Both the position numbers and the translations under genes were made by a program. The notes below the pieces were generated by a model. It ran no database searches. It worked only from the letters and a program-made list of their open reading frames with translations, and was not told the DNA's origin. Below are positions 9,351-17,120 of a DNA stretch of 64,000 bases, piece after piece. Source of the stretch: a virus; IMG/VR virus record IMGVR_UViG_3300034061_003277, positions 64,479 through 128,478 of that record. One strand, written 5' to 3'. Numbering within the stretch: position 1 is the first letter of the stretch; every line of letters begins with the position of its first letter.

Positions 9351-9764
9351 ATGAAACTTTCTCAGTTAAAAAATTTAATTCTAGAAGCTATACAAGAAGA
9401 TAATTTAGCATCTATGCCTCAAGAAAATATTGATGAGCCAATGAAATTCAAAGGCGTCAATATGATCAAAGACTTTTACGTAGTATCAAAACCAACCCCA
9501 GAAAACCGTGAAAGCTCAGTTCGTAAAGCTAATGTATTCGATGAAGTATTAATGGAAGATACACATGGTGTGTATGAATCTCAAGCTGAAGCCACTCGTG
9601 AAGCTAAAAAACTTACTCAAGAATACAGCTCTCAGTTGCAAGAATTAGAAAGTACTATGGAAGAAGTAAGAGCTCAAAAGAAAGAGTTAGAACTTAGAAG
9701 AAAAGAAGCAGCTGAAAAATTAGCCCAAATGAAAGGCAAAAAGAAAAAAGAAGATAAAAAATAA
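9351..9764 (+). CDS. Coiled-coil protein with N-terminal LKxLILE tag
   Basis: 137 residues of unknown function. It opens MKLSQLKNLILEAIQED, one of many short amphipathic helical tags in this window; LILE fits the [LI]-x-E specificity of T4-type prohead proteases. Residues about 80-130 are an uninterrupted charged coiled coil (QLQELESTMEEVRAQKKELE and on), ending in a Lys-rich tail. An internal head (capsid) protein is a reasonable inference from the tag and from its neighbours, not a demonstrated function. Confidence 0.55.
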   Translation: MKLSQLKNLILEAIQEDNLASMPQENIDEPMKFKGVNMIKDFYVVSKPTPENRESSVRKANVFDEVLMEDTHGVYESQAEATREAKKLTQEYSSQLQELESTMEEVRAQKKELELRRKEAAEKLAQMKGKKKKEDKK

Positions 9765-9767
9765 ATT

Positions 9768-10337
9768 ATGTCTGATAATGTTCTAAAAAAGCAGTTCCAA
9801 CAAAAAGACGTTCAACGTCTCCGTAATCTTATGACTGGTAAATACGGTGATAAGACTACAGTTGGTATAGGTTACACTAAACAACATGAATTCCATGATG
9901 AAGGTGATATATGGGAAGAAGATGGTCGTCAATGGACTATTAGAAATGGTGTTAAACAAAATATTACTAAATTAGATAAAGCAAAAGAAGCTGTAAATAT
10001 GCCTCTTTTTTGTCCATGTTGTAATAAATTGATGAAAAATAAATATGATAAGCCATTCTATATGCAATATAGAAGATGCTTTGGCTGTCAAGTTGATTTT
10101 GAAACAGAGTTAAGAATAAAAGGACTCTGGGAAGAATATGAAAAACACATCATAAATTCAGATATAGATGGACTAATAAACGAGTTCACAATCTGGATAG
10201 ACGAAGAAATGACTGAAACCAACACCTCATACATTACAGAAGATGGAGAAGTTGAAAGATGGGTAGGTTCTTCAAAACAAAAATTAATACAAAATAAAGA
10301 AGAAACAATTAAATATCTTGAGAGTTTCAAGAGATAA
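9768..10337 (+). CDS. Zinc-ribbon protein, unknown function
   Basis: 189 residues. A CPCC (about residue 83) and a CFGC (about residue 105) pair form a probable treble-clef or ribbon zinc site, flanked by YMQYRR. The N-terminal third contains QRLRNLMTGKYGDKT and WEEDGRQWTIRNG, which I recall from hypothetical proteins of T4-like cyanophages. The C-terminal 70 residues are acidic and helical. It is 3 bp downstream of the coiled-coil gene. A nucleic-acid-binding role is possible but not shown. Confidence 0.55.
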   Translation: MSDNVLKKQFQQKDVQRLRNLMTGKYGDKTTVGIGYTKQHEFHDEGDIWEEDGRQWTIRNGVKQNITKLDKAKEAVNMPLFCPCCNKLMKNKYDKPFYMQYRRCFGCQVDFETELRIKGLWEEYEKHIINSDIDGLINEFTIWIDEEMTETNTSYITEDGEVERWVGSSKQKLIQNKEETIKYLESFKR

Positions 10338-10341
10338 CAAA

Positions 10342-10350
10342 TATTTATAC
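10342..10350 (+). promoter_or_regulatory. Late-type promoter motif ATATTTATA
   Basis: Exact motif 11 bp before the ATG at 10362. Confidence 0.6.
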
Positions 10351-10361
10351 ACAAAATCAAC

Positions 10362-10748
10362 ATGGATAGAAAATTTGACGTAACCAAATGGAGAAATGAT
10401 CAGTATAACAAAGAAATTGAACGAACTGAAGAAATTTCTCAAATTAAAAACTTAGTCAAAGAAGAAATTAAAAATTTTCTTACTGAAGAAGTAGTTACTA
10501 AAACAATAGAATCATTAACCTTTGATGATGTTGAAGGTTTAGCTTTACCTACAAAAACACAAGGAATATATCGAAAAATCCTTAAAAACCGTGACTTAAT
10601 AGACTGGAAAGAAAATTGGGATAAAGACACCCAAGTCACTATCGACCCTTCAGCAATATGGTTTGACAAAGTAAAAATTGAAGATTTATCTCAAACAGAT
10701 TATATGGGATATATGAATAAAACAGATAAAAATCCTAAATTAGACTAA
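10362..10748 (+). CDS. Hypothetical protein with internal helical tag
   Basis: 128 residues, hydrophilic. Residues 27-45 (ISQIKNLVKEEIKNFLTEE) are a copy of the window's recurring LKxxIKEEI amphipathic helix, here internal and not N-terminal. The remainder (FDDVEGLALPTKTQGIYRKI, WYDKVKIEDL-like end) is not recognised. It is probably transcribed from the motif just upstream with the next three genes. Confidence 0.5.
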   Translation: MDRKFDVTKWRNDQYNKEIERTEEISQIKNLVKEEIKNFLTEEVVTKTIESLTFDDVEGLALPTKTQGIYRKILKNRDLIDWKENWDKDTQVTIDPSAIWFDKVKIEDLSQTDYMGYMNKTDKNPKLD

Positions 10749-10753
10749 ATATC

Positions 10754-11122
10754 ATGAATGAATTTGCAAAACTAATATCATATTTATTCCACTCTCAAAC
10801 CCAATCCCACATATTCCATCTGCAAACACAGTCATATGCTGAGCATAAAGCACTCCAAAAGTATTATGAGAGTATTGATGATTTAATTGATGGTATTATA
10901 GAATCATATCAAGGAAAATATGGTATCTTAACTGGGTATTCTAATTTTAATTTATTAGAATATACAAATCTTGGAGAAGTAATAGCATATTTCCAAGGAC
11001 TAAATAATACTATTGAGAAATTGCGTCAAAGTGCACCTCAAGACTCATATATTCAAAATCAAATTGATACTATAGTAGAGTTAGTAGAATCAACAACTTA
11101 CAAACTTCAATTCTTGAAATAA
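10754..11122 (+). CDS. Small helical protein, DUF5856/ferritin-like
   Basis: 122 residues, nearly all alpha-helix. The pattern SYLFHSQTQSHIFHLQTQSY, AEHKALQKYYE, then LIDGIIESYQGKYG resembles a phage family I recall as DUF5856, whose helical bundle looks Dps/ferritin-like with His and Glu residues in consecutive helices. Metal or DNA protection is only a fold-based suggestion. The stop overlaps the next ATG (TAATG). Confidence 0.55.
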   Translation: MNEFAKLISYLFHSQTQSHIFHLQTQSYAEHKALQKYYESIDDLIDGIIESYQGKYGILTGYSNFNLLEYTNLGEVIAYFQGLNNTIEKLRQSAPQDSYIQNQIDTIVELVESTTYKLQFLK

Positions 11123-11418
11123 TGCCCGATTATAAATTCTATATAGAAACTATTAATACTTTACTTAACTCAGATGGATATAAACCATCTGTATATGTTA
11201 ACGCTAAAGGTAAAAAAGCTGAAGAAGCTTTACATAGATTATATATTGATATGCAAAATGATTTGCATCATCAAAGAGGTGTGCCAAGCCTTAGTGAAAT
11301 AGCTGATGATATATTATCTGAAAAAAAAGCATGTTGGAAAGGATATAAACAAGTAGGAATGAAGGAAAAAAATGGTAAACAAGTTCCAAATTGTGTTCCT
11401 ATTAAAAACAAAAAATGA
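11122..11418 (+). CDS. Small protein with C-terminal CWxGYxQxGMK module
   Basis: 98 residues. The N-terminal half is helical and unrecognised. The C-terminus carries ACWKGYKQVGMKEKNG then VPNCVP, a compact two-Cys Lys-rich module that I recall as a mobile C-terminal cassette on unrelated proteins of uncultured marine phages. Start overlaps the previous stop, and the stop overlaps the next start as ATGA, so it is in a tightly coupled chain. Confidence 0.5.
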   Translation: MPDYKFYIETINTLLNSDGYKPSVYVNAKGKKAEEALHRLYIDMQNDLHHQRGVPSLSEIADDILSEKKACWKGYKQVGMKEKNGKQVPNCVPIKNKK

Positions 11419-11564
11419 TTACCCTAACAGACATATTAAAGGAAATGATTGCTAATTCTAAAATCATTTGCGATAAATGTGGATGGTCATGGAAAATAAA
11501 AGACGGAGGAGACGATTTATTCATATGCCATAAATGCGGCCATGATAACGCCTCTAACAAATAA
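11415..11564 (+). CDS. 49-aa zinc-ribbon protein
   Basis: Short gene with ATG at 11415 inside the previous gene's last codons (ATGA) and TAA at 11562-11564. The product begins MITLTDILKEMIANSK and then has two Cys pairs, CDKC and CHKC, about 20 residues apart around a GWSWKIKDGGDD loop and ending in GHDN. The spacing and the GWSWK / CHKCGH pattern match a zinc-ribbon module found on many uncultured phage proteins (recalled). Its N-terminal DILKEM resembles the other helical tags here. Function unknown. Confidence 0.6.
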   Translation: MITLTDILKEMIANSKIICDKCGWSWKIKDGGDDLFICHKCGHDNASNK

Positions 11565-11568
11565 AACA

Positions 11569-11577
11569 ATATTTATT
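11569..11577 (+). promoter_or_regulatory. Late-type promoter motif, ATATTTATT form
   Basis: Lies 12 bp before ATG 11590 and is one reason to prefer that start over the in-frame ATG at 11542. Confidence 0.5.
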
Positions 11578-11589
11578 ATAAAATATAAC

Positions 11590-12306
11590 ATGGAAAAACA
11601 AATCAACGAGCAATTCCTCAAAATGCAAAAACTTGCAGGAGTAATTACTGAGTCTCAATATGCTAATAAAATAAATGAGATGAGCGTAGATGATGATCTT
11701 CAAATGGAAAAAGCATGGAAAGCTACACCAGAAGAAGAAAAAATAGACATTCTCGTACCTTACACAGACGACGGGGATGTAAAACCTTTTCTTAATCTAT
11801 CAATAGGTGAAATGCCATCTGATATGAGCAAGGCTGTAAAAGATTTTTTAAATGAGCCTTTCTCAGCAGGTAATCCTAATGCATACACAGATGATATCTA
11901 CAATTATGGTGGTGAAATGGATGATATGGGATTTGATGATGACACATTTTATGAGTCTGAAAAACCTAAAAATAAGAAAATGTCTAAAACTGAGTTAAAA
12001 GAAGCTATTCGTAAAGAAATTATGGCTGCTTTGACTGAAGATGGAATAGACTTAGAAGAAGCTAAAAAAGACGAAGAAGAAGAGGAAGTAACATTAGATG
12101 CTGAAGAAACTGAAACAGACGACACAGCAGAAGATACAACCGATGATTCTATGGGTGATGGTAACGGATCAACTGATGAAGTACAACAAGACTTAACAGC
12201 CGCGTTAAACTCAGCTAAACAATTAGGAGATAAAAAACTTGTAAGACAAATTGGTAATGCTCTTACTTATTTTACAAGACAACAAATCTCTACTGAAGAA
12301 GTATAA
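11590..12306 (+). CDS. Acidic head-associated protein with MQKLAGVITE tag
   Basis: 238 residues from ATG 11590; the longer in-frame start at 11542 would overlap the zinc-ribbon gene and put the promoter motif inside the coding region. The N-terminus MEKQINEQFLKMQKLAGVIT followed by ESQYANKINE is the clearest copy of a tag also present on three other proteins here. A second tag-like helix (KTELKEAIRKEIMAALTED) is internal, and the C-terminal half is Glu/Asp/Thr-rich like a scaffold or internal head protein. I-T-E after the tag fits a T4-type prohead protease site. Packaging into the prohead is inferred. Confidence 0.6.
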   Translation: MEKQINEQFLKMQKLAGVITESQYANKINEMSVDDDLQMEKAWKATPEEEKIDILVPYTDDGDVKPFLNLSIGEMPSDMSKAVKDFLNEPFSAGNPNAYTDDIYNYGGEMDDMGFDDDTFYESEKPKNKKMSKTELKEAIRKEIMAALTEDGIDLEEAKKDEEEEEVTLDAEETETDDTAEDTTDDSMGDGNGSTDEVQQDLTAALNSAKQLGDKKLVRQIGNALTYFTRQQISTEEV

Positions 12307-12324
12307 CCCCTAAAAATAAAATAT

Positions 12325-12495
12325 ATGAAACAAGAGTTATTTGAACAAATGCAAACTTTGTGGAATGAGTTAGTGGAAAACCATAACGAGACTACAAAAG
12401 CAGCAGCAGGTCGCGCTAGAAAAGCAGCTAGTAACCTCAAAAAAGTAATTGCAGCTTATAATAAAGCATCAGTTGCTGAAGGTAAAACTAAATAA
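12325..12495 (+). CDS. Histone H1-like (Hc1-type) small basic protein
   Basis: 56 residues from ATG 12325 to TAA 12495. Basic and helical: MKQELFEQMQTLWNELV, then KAAAGRARKAASNLKKVI. The AAGRARKA...LKK core is the pattern of Bacteroidetes Hc1/histone-H1-like proteins, which bind and compact DNA. It has 18 bp of A-rich leader and is followed immediately by a strong terminator. A DNA-condensing or virion-packaged role is inferred from family and charge. Confidence 0.6.
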   Translation: MKQELFEQMQTLWNELVENHNETTKAAAGRARKAASNLKKVIAAYNKASVAEGKTK

Positions 12496-12510
12496 GTATA
12501 CCTAAACTAA

Positions 12511-12545
12511 AAGATACGGGGGGTGTAAAATACCCCCCATCTTTA
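12511..12545 (+). terminator. Rho-independent terminator
   Basis: AGAT-ac-GGGGGGT (12512-12524) pairs with ACCCCCCATCT (12532-12542) around a 7-nt A-rich loop, followed by a short T run. It is one of the strongest hairpins in the window and closes the 11.59-12.5 kb unit. Confidence 0.8.
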
Positions 12546-12547
12546 TA
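12537..12547 (+). promoter_or_regulatory. Possible promoter -7 box, CATCTTTATA
   Basis: Overlaps the 3' arm of the terminator, 12 bp before ATG 12560, the same spacing to the start as the corresponding box in three accessory-block promoters. No TTTG at the expected -33 position, so weak. Confidence 0.25.
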
Positions 12548-12559
12548 AAAATAAACGTC

Positions 12560-13264
12560 ATGCCGTATATTAGAAAGGGAAAATGTGTTTATAATAAAGA
12601 AACTGGAGAAAAAAAAGGATGTTCTTCATCTATCGAAAAAGCTAAAAGATATATGAAGGCGTTGTATTCTTCTGAAATTAAAGAATATTTAGACAATAAA
12701 GACGCCTCATCTAACTTATCAGATAAAGAAACAGATCTAATCAACTACTATTATCAAAGCATAGTTGGTAAAAATCATAAAGAGTTATTTAAGAACTACG
12801 GTCCTGAAGCTGATCAAGTTGCATATTACAGCGCAGTAGATAGAGCTAAAAATAAACTTAATAAGATGAATAAAAAAGAACTTAAAGAAATAATAAAAGA
12901 TGTTTTAAATAGCAACAAATCTAAAAAGGATCAAGACGGTGATGGAGATAACGATTTTGCAGATGTGATGGTATCTCGTATGATGGCATCTGGTAAAAGT
13001 AAAGAAGATGCTGTAAAAGCCACTAAAAACAAAAAATATAATAAAGAATCTTTAGGAGAAGGAGGAGATGGAAGAACTGAAAATTATATGTTTTTTAGTA
13101 ATTTAAAACAAATGAAGCGTCAAATTGAGATATTAATGGAAATGGATCCTACGATGGTAGATTCTATACTCCAAAATGGACATGACTGGGCAGATGATCA
13201 TATAACTGCTGCTAAAGAAAATGTAGATCAAGTGTTTGATTTTTTAATGAATGAAACCAAATGA
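12560..13264 (+). CDS. Multi-module protein with EF-hand-like and Cys modules
   Basis: 234 residues built of several recurring phage cassettes. Residues 1-20 (MPYIRKGKCVYNKETGEKKG, with a second Cys following) form a two-Cys module. Residues about 105-118 (NKKELKEIIKDVLN) are a helical tag. Then DQDGDGDNDFADVM is a calcium-loop-like segment leading into SRMMASGKSKEDAVKATKNKKYN. The C-terminal 70 residues are helical. I recall these modules from structural or hypothetical proteins of marine T4-like phages. Ca2+ binding is inferred from the Asp spacing. The stop overlaps the next ATG (ATGA). Confidence 0.55.
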   Translation: MPYIRKGKCVYNKETGEKKGCSSSIEKAKRYMKALYSSEIKEYLDNKDASSNLSDKETDLINYYYQSIVGKNHKELFKNYGPEADQVAYYSAVDRAKNKLNKMNKKELKEIIKDVLNSNKSKKDQDGDGDNDFADVMVSRMMASGKSKEDAVKATKNKKYNKESLGEGGDGRTENYMFFSNLKQMKRQIEILMEMDPTMVDSILQNGHDWADDHITAAKENVDQVFDFLMNETK

Positions 13265-13785
13265 CCAAGAAAGAACTAATAGAAAAAATTAAAACTGTTA
13301 TCAAACAAGTTTCCGACTCAAGCGAATCATCAGCTTCGTCTCAAGAAATAAATTTAGATACTGTTACTCCTCCTATATCATTTGATGCTGGGAGATTTCC
13401 TATTTTAAGTAGATTCCCACCTTTAAAAGACATTTTAATAGATTTATTGACAGATCAATATGAGTCTTTTATTGAAGAAATCCAGTGGACTGCTCCTAGA
13501 CCTACTACTCTTAAAATTATATTAAATAATGGGCAGAGTTTTTACCTTACCCATACTGATAGATCTTGGATTGCTAAAGTAGAAGGCAAAAAATATTATT
13601 TACTAAACCTCCCTGAAGAAGAACGGGCGGCTGAGGCCATAGCACGTATATTATCATACGCTTGGGCATCAGAACCAGAAAAAGAACCTGAAGGTGGAGA
13701 GGAAACATCCCCACCAGCAGAAGAAACACCTGAACCTGAAGAAGAAGCCCCAAAACCTGAAGAAGAAATACCAGCTGAAGTATAA
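13261..13785 (+). CDS. Hypothetical protein with Pro/Glu-rich tail
   Basis: 174 residues. N-terminus MTKKELIEKIKTVIKQVSDS is another amphipathic tag-like helix. The middle (about 50-130) looks like a small alpha/beta domain (TLKIILNNGQSFYLTH, RSWIAKVEGKKYYLL). The last 40 residues are low-complexity Glu/Pro/Ala. Coupled to both neighbours by stop/start overlaps. Function unknown. Confidence 0.5.
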   Translation: MTKKELIEKIKTVIKQVSDSSESSASSQEINLDTVTPPISFDAGRFPILSRFPPLKDILIDLLTDQYESFIEEIQWTAPRPTTLKIILNNGQSFYLTHTDRSWIAKVEGKKYYLLNLPEEERAAEAIARILSYAWASEPEKEPEGGEETSPPAEETPEPEEEAPKPEEEIPAEV

Positions 13786-14633
13786 TGAAAAAGAACATTA
13801 AAGAAATATCACCATCAGTTATAGCTAATATAAAATTGAATCCTACATTAAGGAATGAATTTGTTAACTCTCCTGCTAATAGCGATGAAAGTCTTGAATT
13901 AGAAGACATTATACGTGATATATTAAGCGAAAAAGGATTATCTGAAGATGATATCGAAACATATATGGATATCTTATATATAGAACGTAATAGTAATATA
14001 CAAGGTGAAGTTCCATTAAGTGAAGTTGATTTAGGTAGGATTAAACAAATGTTAAAGACAAACTCACAAGTTGAGTTTAAAAATGATCCTAAAATATATT
14101 ATGTTAAAAATATCTCCCCAGACGGAGTTAATGTATTTGTAACATTAAATGGGCTACAAACATATAGAAAAAGTTTAAAAAATCTTATTAAAATCGATAC
14201 TAAAATGATTAATGAAGAAAATGACACTAACACAAGACCTTATCTTGATAAAAGAATAAGAGTATTTGTTTATAATTTTGGTGGGAAAGAAAATTTTGAA
14301 AAAACACAAGCTATCCTTAGAGACAATAATGTAGAATTTGAAAAAAAGGTAGCTTCATTTGGTACTAAAGGAGCAGCTAATATAGTAGGACTTCTTATAA
14401 ACTCTAGCCTATACAAACCTACAGCTGCATCTCAGAGTTATTCATCAACTACCGCACCTGTAGCTGCATCCCAAAAGTATAAAAGCACAGTTGAAGTATT
14501 GAAAAATGACATATTAAAAGATCTTCCACAACTTAAATATAGAGAATTTAAAAGCATAACAGAACAAACATTACCTAAAGATCAACTAAAACAAATCATT
14601 AAAGAAGAGCTTATAAAAATACTAACCAAATAA
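13785..14633 (+). CDS. Hypothetical protein with C-terminal LKQIIKEEL tag
   Basis: 282 residues. The last 18 residues, KDQLKQIIKEELIKILTK, are the recurring helical tag in a C-terminal position. Residues about 95-135 (VEFKNDPKIYYVKNISPDGV, then VFVTLNGLQTYRK) form a small beta-rich domain. No enzyme motif seen. It starts with the A of the preceding TAATG. Likely part of the same tagged, possibly head-internal set. Confidence 0.5.
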   Translation: MKKNIKEISPSVIANIKLNPTLRNEFVNSPANSDESLELEDIIRDILSEKGLSEDDIETYMDILYIERNSNIQGEVPLSEVDLGRIKQMLKTNSQVEFKNDPKIYYVKNISPDGVNVFVTLNGLQTYRKSLKNLIKIDTKMINEENDTNTRPYLDKRIRVFVYNFGGKENFEKTQAILRDNNVEFEKKVASFGTKGAANIVGLLINSSLYKPTAASQSYSSTTAPVAASQKYKSTVEVLKNDILKDLPQLKYREFKSITEQTLPKDQLKQIIKEELIKILTK

Positions 14634-14639
14634 ATTCCT

Positions 14640-15287
14640 ATGGTTACATTTGATTCAATACCTACCCAGAGTTTAAACCAAACTCGAGTAGAGTACTTCA
14701 ATGAACTAGCTCAATTTACTTATGATAATAATAAAGACTTAGATCCTATTAACATAGTATTCTCTACTCCTATATATGTTATACCTAATTGGAAACAACA
14801 CTCAACTGGGACTCATAGTAATATAGGCAAAGAAATTGAGCAAGTTCTAGTTAATTATTCCTTATCTAAAGGTGTATTTGCAGAAAGGGGACATGATGAT
14901 ATATTAATAGGTGACAAACAAATAGAAATCAAATCATCTAGAGACAACACTATCCAGTCTCATCTCCAAACATCTTTTGCGTCTAATGTTTCTAATAAAT
15001 TTTATTGTTTTGTAACTAACACTTCATCTCCTGATTTAACATTAAGGATGGTATCTAGTGAAGTTTTATACTATTTATCGTTAGGTGATACCATTACTCG
15101 TGAGTTGTCTGCAACAGGTGACTCCCCAACATTAGAAAACCAACTAAAAGAAGGTTTAAGTTTAATGGATTTTTACCCATTGTTAGACAATTTAATGAAA
15201 ACAGGGCATAATTTAAAATCAACTAAGTCTTTTAAAATAGGAGATAAAGTTAGAATTAGATTTATAACCCAAATAGAATTATTATGA
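14640..15287 (+). CDS. Candidate PD-(D/E)XK restriction-like nuclease
   Basis: 215 residues. GKEIEQVLVNY (about residues 61-71) followed by ERGHDDILIGDKQIEIKSS (about 81-99) gives the arrangement E...D-x(8)-E-I-K expected of type-II-restriction-like PD-(D/E)XK active sites; SHLQTSFAS after it would be the next helix. No methylase is adjacent. I do not recognise a specific family, and the protein could instead be a non-catalytic fold member. Coupled to the next gene by a 4-nt overlap. Confidence 0.45.
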   Translation: MVTFDSIPTQSLNQTRVEYFNELAQFTYDNNKDLDPINIVFSTPIYVIPNWKQHSTGTHSNIGKEIEQVLVNYSLSKGVFAERGHDDILIGDKQIEIKSSRDNTIQSHLQTSFASNVSNKFYCFVTNTSSPDLTLRMVSSEVLYYLSLGDTITRELSATGDSPTLENQLKEGLSLMDFYPLLDNLMKTGHNLKSTKSFKIGDKVRIRFITQIELL

Positions 15288-15997
15288 AAAGTTTAGAAGA
15301 CAAAATACTTAAAGAAGCATTAATTAGATTAAAATCTAAAAAGAAATGTGATTGTGGGTGTTCTCGCAACTGCAATAAAGCACCTATATTAAATGAATCT
15401 AAACAATACGATGCTCCTATTTCTGAGAATTTAAGGTATCATATAACCAATAAAATCGCGATTAACGAAAGTGTTTTCCGCGCTGCATCAACATCTCATA
15501 TTAATCTAGTTATTGAAGCTAGAAATTTATGGAAACAAGGTATTATAGAACTACAAGGTACTGATAAAGAATTATTTGAAAAAACAGATTTAGGTATTGT
15601 AGGTGTATTTGAAAACAAGATAGTTCCTCTTGACTTCCCAATTATGGAAGCAGAAGACTCATTAGCAGCAGATATTAATACTATAGCTGATGAACCTATA
15701 TCTGAGGAAGGTAAAAAGAAAAACCCACCCCTTAATAAACCTCGTCGTGGTGGTTCTAAAAAATTCTATGTTTATGTTAGAGATCCTAAAACTAAACGTA
15801 TTAAGAAAGTGTCATTTGGTATGGCTGGAGGTGGGTTACGCTCTAAATTAAATAATCCTAAAGCACGCCAAGCGTTTTCTAAACGCCACAATTGTCCTCA
15901 AAAGAAAGATAAGACAAAAGCATCATATTGGTCATGTCGCTTACCTCGCTACGCCAAACTGCTAGGACTAAAAACAACATTCTCAGGATACTGGTAA
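15284..15997 (+). CDS. Two-domain protein with basic C-terminal cassette
   Basis: 237 residues. N-terminus MKSLEDKILKEALIRLKSKK then CDCGCSRNC, a tag-like helix plus a Cys cluster. The C-terminal 80 residues (KKFYVYVRDPKTKRIKKVSF, then GGGLRSKLNNPKARQAFSKR, HNCPQKKDKTK, SYWSCRLPRYAKLLGL) form a very basic module that I recall as a shared C-terminal cassette in marine phage proteins. Nucleic-acid contact is plausible from charge alone. Confidence 0.5.
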   Translation: MKSLEDKILKEALIRLKSKKKCDCGCSRNCNKAPILNESKQYDAPISENLRYHITNKIAINESVFRAASTSHINLVIEARNLWKQGIIELQGTDKELFEKTDLGIVGVFENKIVPLDFPIMEAEDSLAADINTIADEPISEEGKKKNPPLNKPRRGGSKKFYVYVRDPKTKRIKKVSFGMAGGGLRSKLNNPKARQAFSKRHNCPQKKDKTKASYWSCRLPRYAKLLGLKTTFSGYW

Positions 15998-15998
15998 T

Positions 15999-16706
15999 AT
16001 GAAACTTACAGAGATACTAAGACAACTCCTTGAGGAGAAAAAGAAAAAAGCTGATCGTTGTAAACGTATTGCTGATCGTAAGTATGATAAACCATCTGCT
16101 TACAAATCTGGGGCTATTGTTAGATGTCGTCAAGGTAAAATCTGGAAAGATCTAAAAGAATATGAAGATCTATCTACTAAAAATAATTATATAGATGCTG
16201 AGGGAAGGTTAGATTTTCAACAGATTCAAAATGATTTAATTAAAATAAAACCATATTATAAATCATTATTGCCTAATTATTTAAATGATGAATCATTAAC
16301 TGATGATCAAATAGATCAATTAATAGAAATTTTCACTGATAATGAAGCTGATATATTTGGTTCTGATTGGATGACAGACACTGATAAACTTAAATTTAAC
16401 CAACGTTGGCAAAAAGCAGATATAGATGATTTAAATGATTGGTTTGTAAGTTTTGTAGAAGGATTGGCTGATAATTGGGAAGAATATCCATTAAATGAAG
16501 ATGAATCACTTCATAAGTGGTTTAAACGTAAAGGAACACCTGGTAAAGAGGGTGGTTGGGTAGATTGTAACACATGCCGTGATGGTAAGTGTAAGTCTTG
16601 TGGTCGTAAAAAAGGCGAAAACCGCGCCAAATACCCATCATGTCGTCCTACACCAGCCCAATGTAAAACTAAAGGCAAGGGTAAAAAATGGGGGAAAACA
16701 AAATAA
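15999..16706 (+). CDS. Cys/Lys-rich multi-module protein
   Basis: 235 residues. MKLTEILRQLLEEKKKK is a tag-like helix. DRCKRIADRKYDKPSAYKSG, then AIVRCRQGKIWK, is a basic two-Cys cassette, somewhat like the DUF5872-type KPSAYxSG modules of large viruses (weak recollection). The middle is acidic and helical. The C-terminal SLHKWFKRKG then GWVDCNTCRDGKCKSCGRKK and YPSCRPTPAQC hold about six Cys in two clusters, probably zinc sites. Starts 1 bp after the preceding stop. Confidence 0.5.
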   Translation: MKLTEILRQLLEEKKKKADRCKRIADRKYDKPSAYKSGAIVRCRQGKIWKDLKEYEDLSTKNNYIDAEGRLDFQQIQNDLIKIKPYYKSLLPNYLNDESLTDDQIDQLIEIFTDNEADIFGSDWMTDTDKLKFNQRWQKADIDDLNDWFVSFVEGLADNWEEYPLNEDESLHKWFKRKGTPGKEGGWVDCNTCRDGKCKSCGRKKGENRAKYPSCRPTPAQCKTKGKGKKWGKTK

Positions 16707-16711
16707 TCAAT

Positions 16712-17116
16712 ATGGATAAGAATAGAATTAAACAAACAATAAAAGAAATATTAGATGAGATAGCATATATCCGTCCTAAAAATGGCAATATGGCTGAAGC
16801 AGTAACAAAATCTACTGTATATAAATTTAAAGGTCTTTTATCAGTAAATACAGGTAAACGTAATAAAGAAGAAGTATTATCAGATATTCGTTCTTTAACT
16901 GGTATTACAATTGTGTCTACTAAACCAGCCGAAGGGGAAAATGTAACTCCTCAAACTGATGAATCTATATTGAGTATTAAAGTTGATCCTCATCCTTACA
17001 TAGGTAAAGGTGGATTTGGGAAAGAAGATATTAAGGGTGTTATAGGTGATATTCGTAAGATAGATGGTGTAAATTATTTTAAACAAATTGGTGATGTTGA
17101 ACTAAAAGGTCTATAA
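16712..17116 (+). CDS. Hypothetical protein with N-terminal helical tag
   Basis: 134 residues from ATG 16712. An upstream in-frame ATG at 16688 would overlap the previous gene by 19 nt, and the later start leaves the tag-like MDKNRIKQTIKEILDEIAY at the N-terminus as in sibling genes. The body has a beta-alpha-beta ferredoxin-like pattern (YKFKGLLSVNTGKRNKEEVL, SDIRSLTGITIVS, then a second ESILSIKVD...IRKIDGV half). No family recognised. Confidence 0.5.
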   Translation: MDKNRIKQTIKEILDEIAYIRPKNGNMAEAVTKSTVYKFKGLLSVNTGKRNKEEVLSDIRSLTGITIVSTKPAEGENVTPQTDESILSIKVDPHPYIGKGGFGKEDIKGVIGDIRKIDGVNYFKQIGDVELKGL

Positions 17117-17120
17117 TAAT

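Noticed and set aside
11542-11589. Longer start for the tagged protein at 11542
   Set aside because: It overlaps the zinc-ribbon gene and would include the late motif; the tag starts at ATG 11590.
15284-15997. Integrase/recombinase reading of the basic RHNCP-containing C-terminus
   Set aside because: No Arg-His-Arg-Tyr tetrad spacing and no att-like repeats; the Cys/Lys module fits better.
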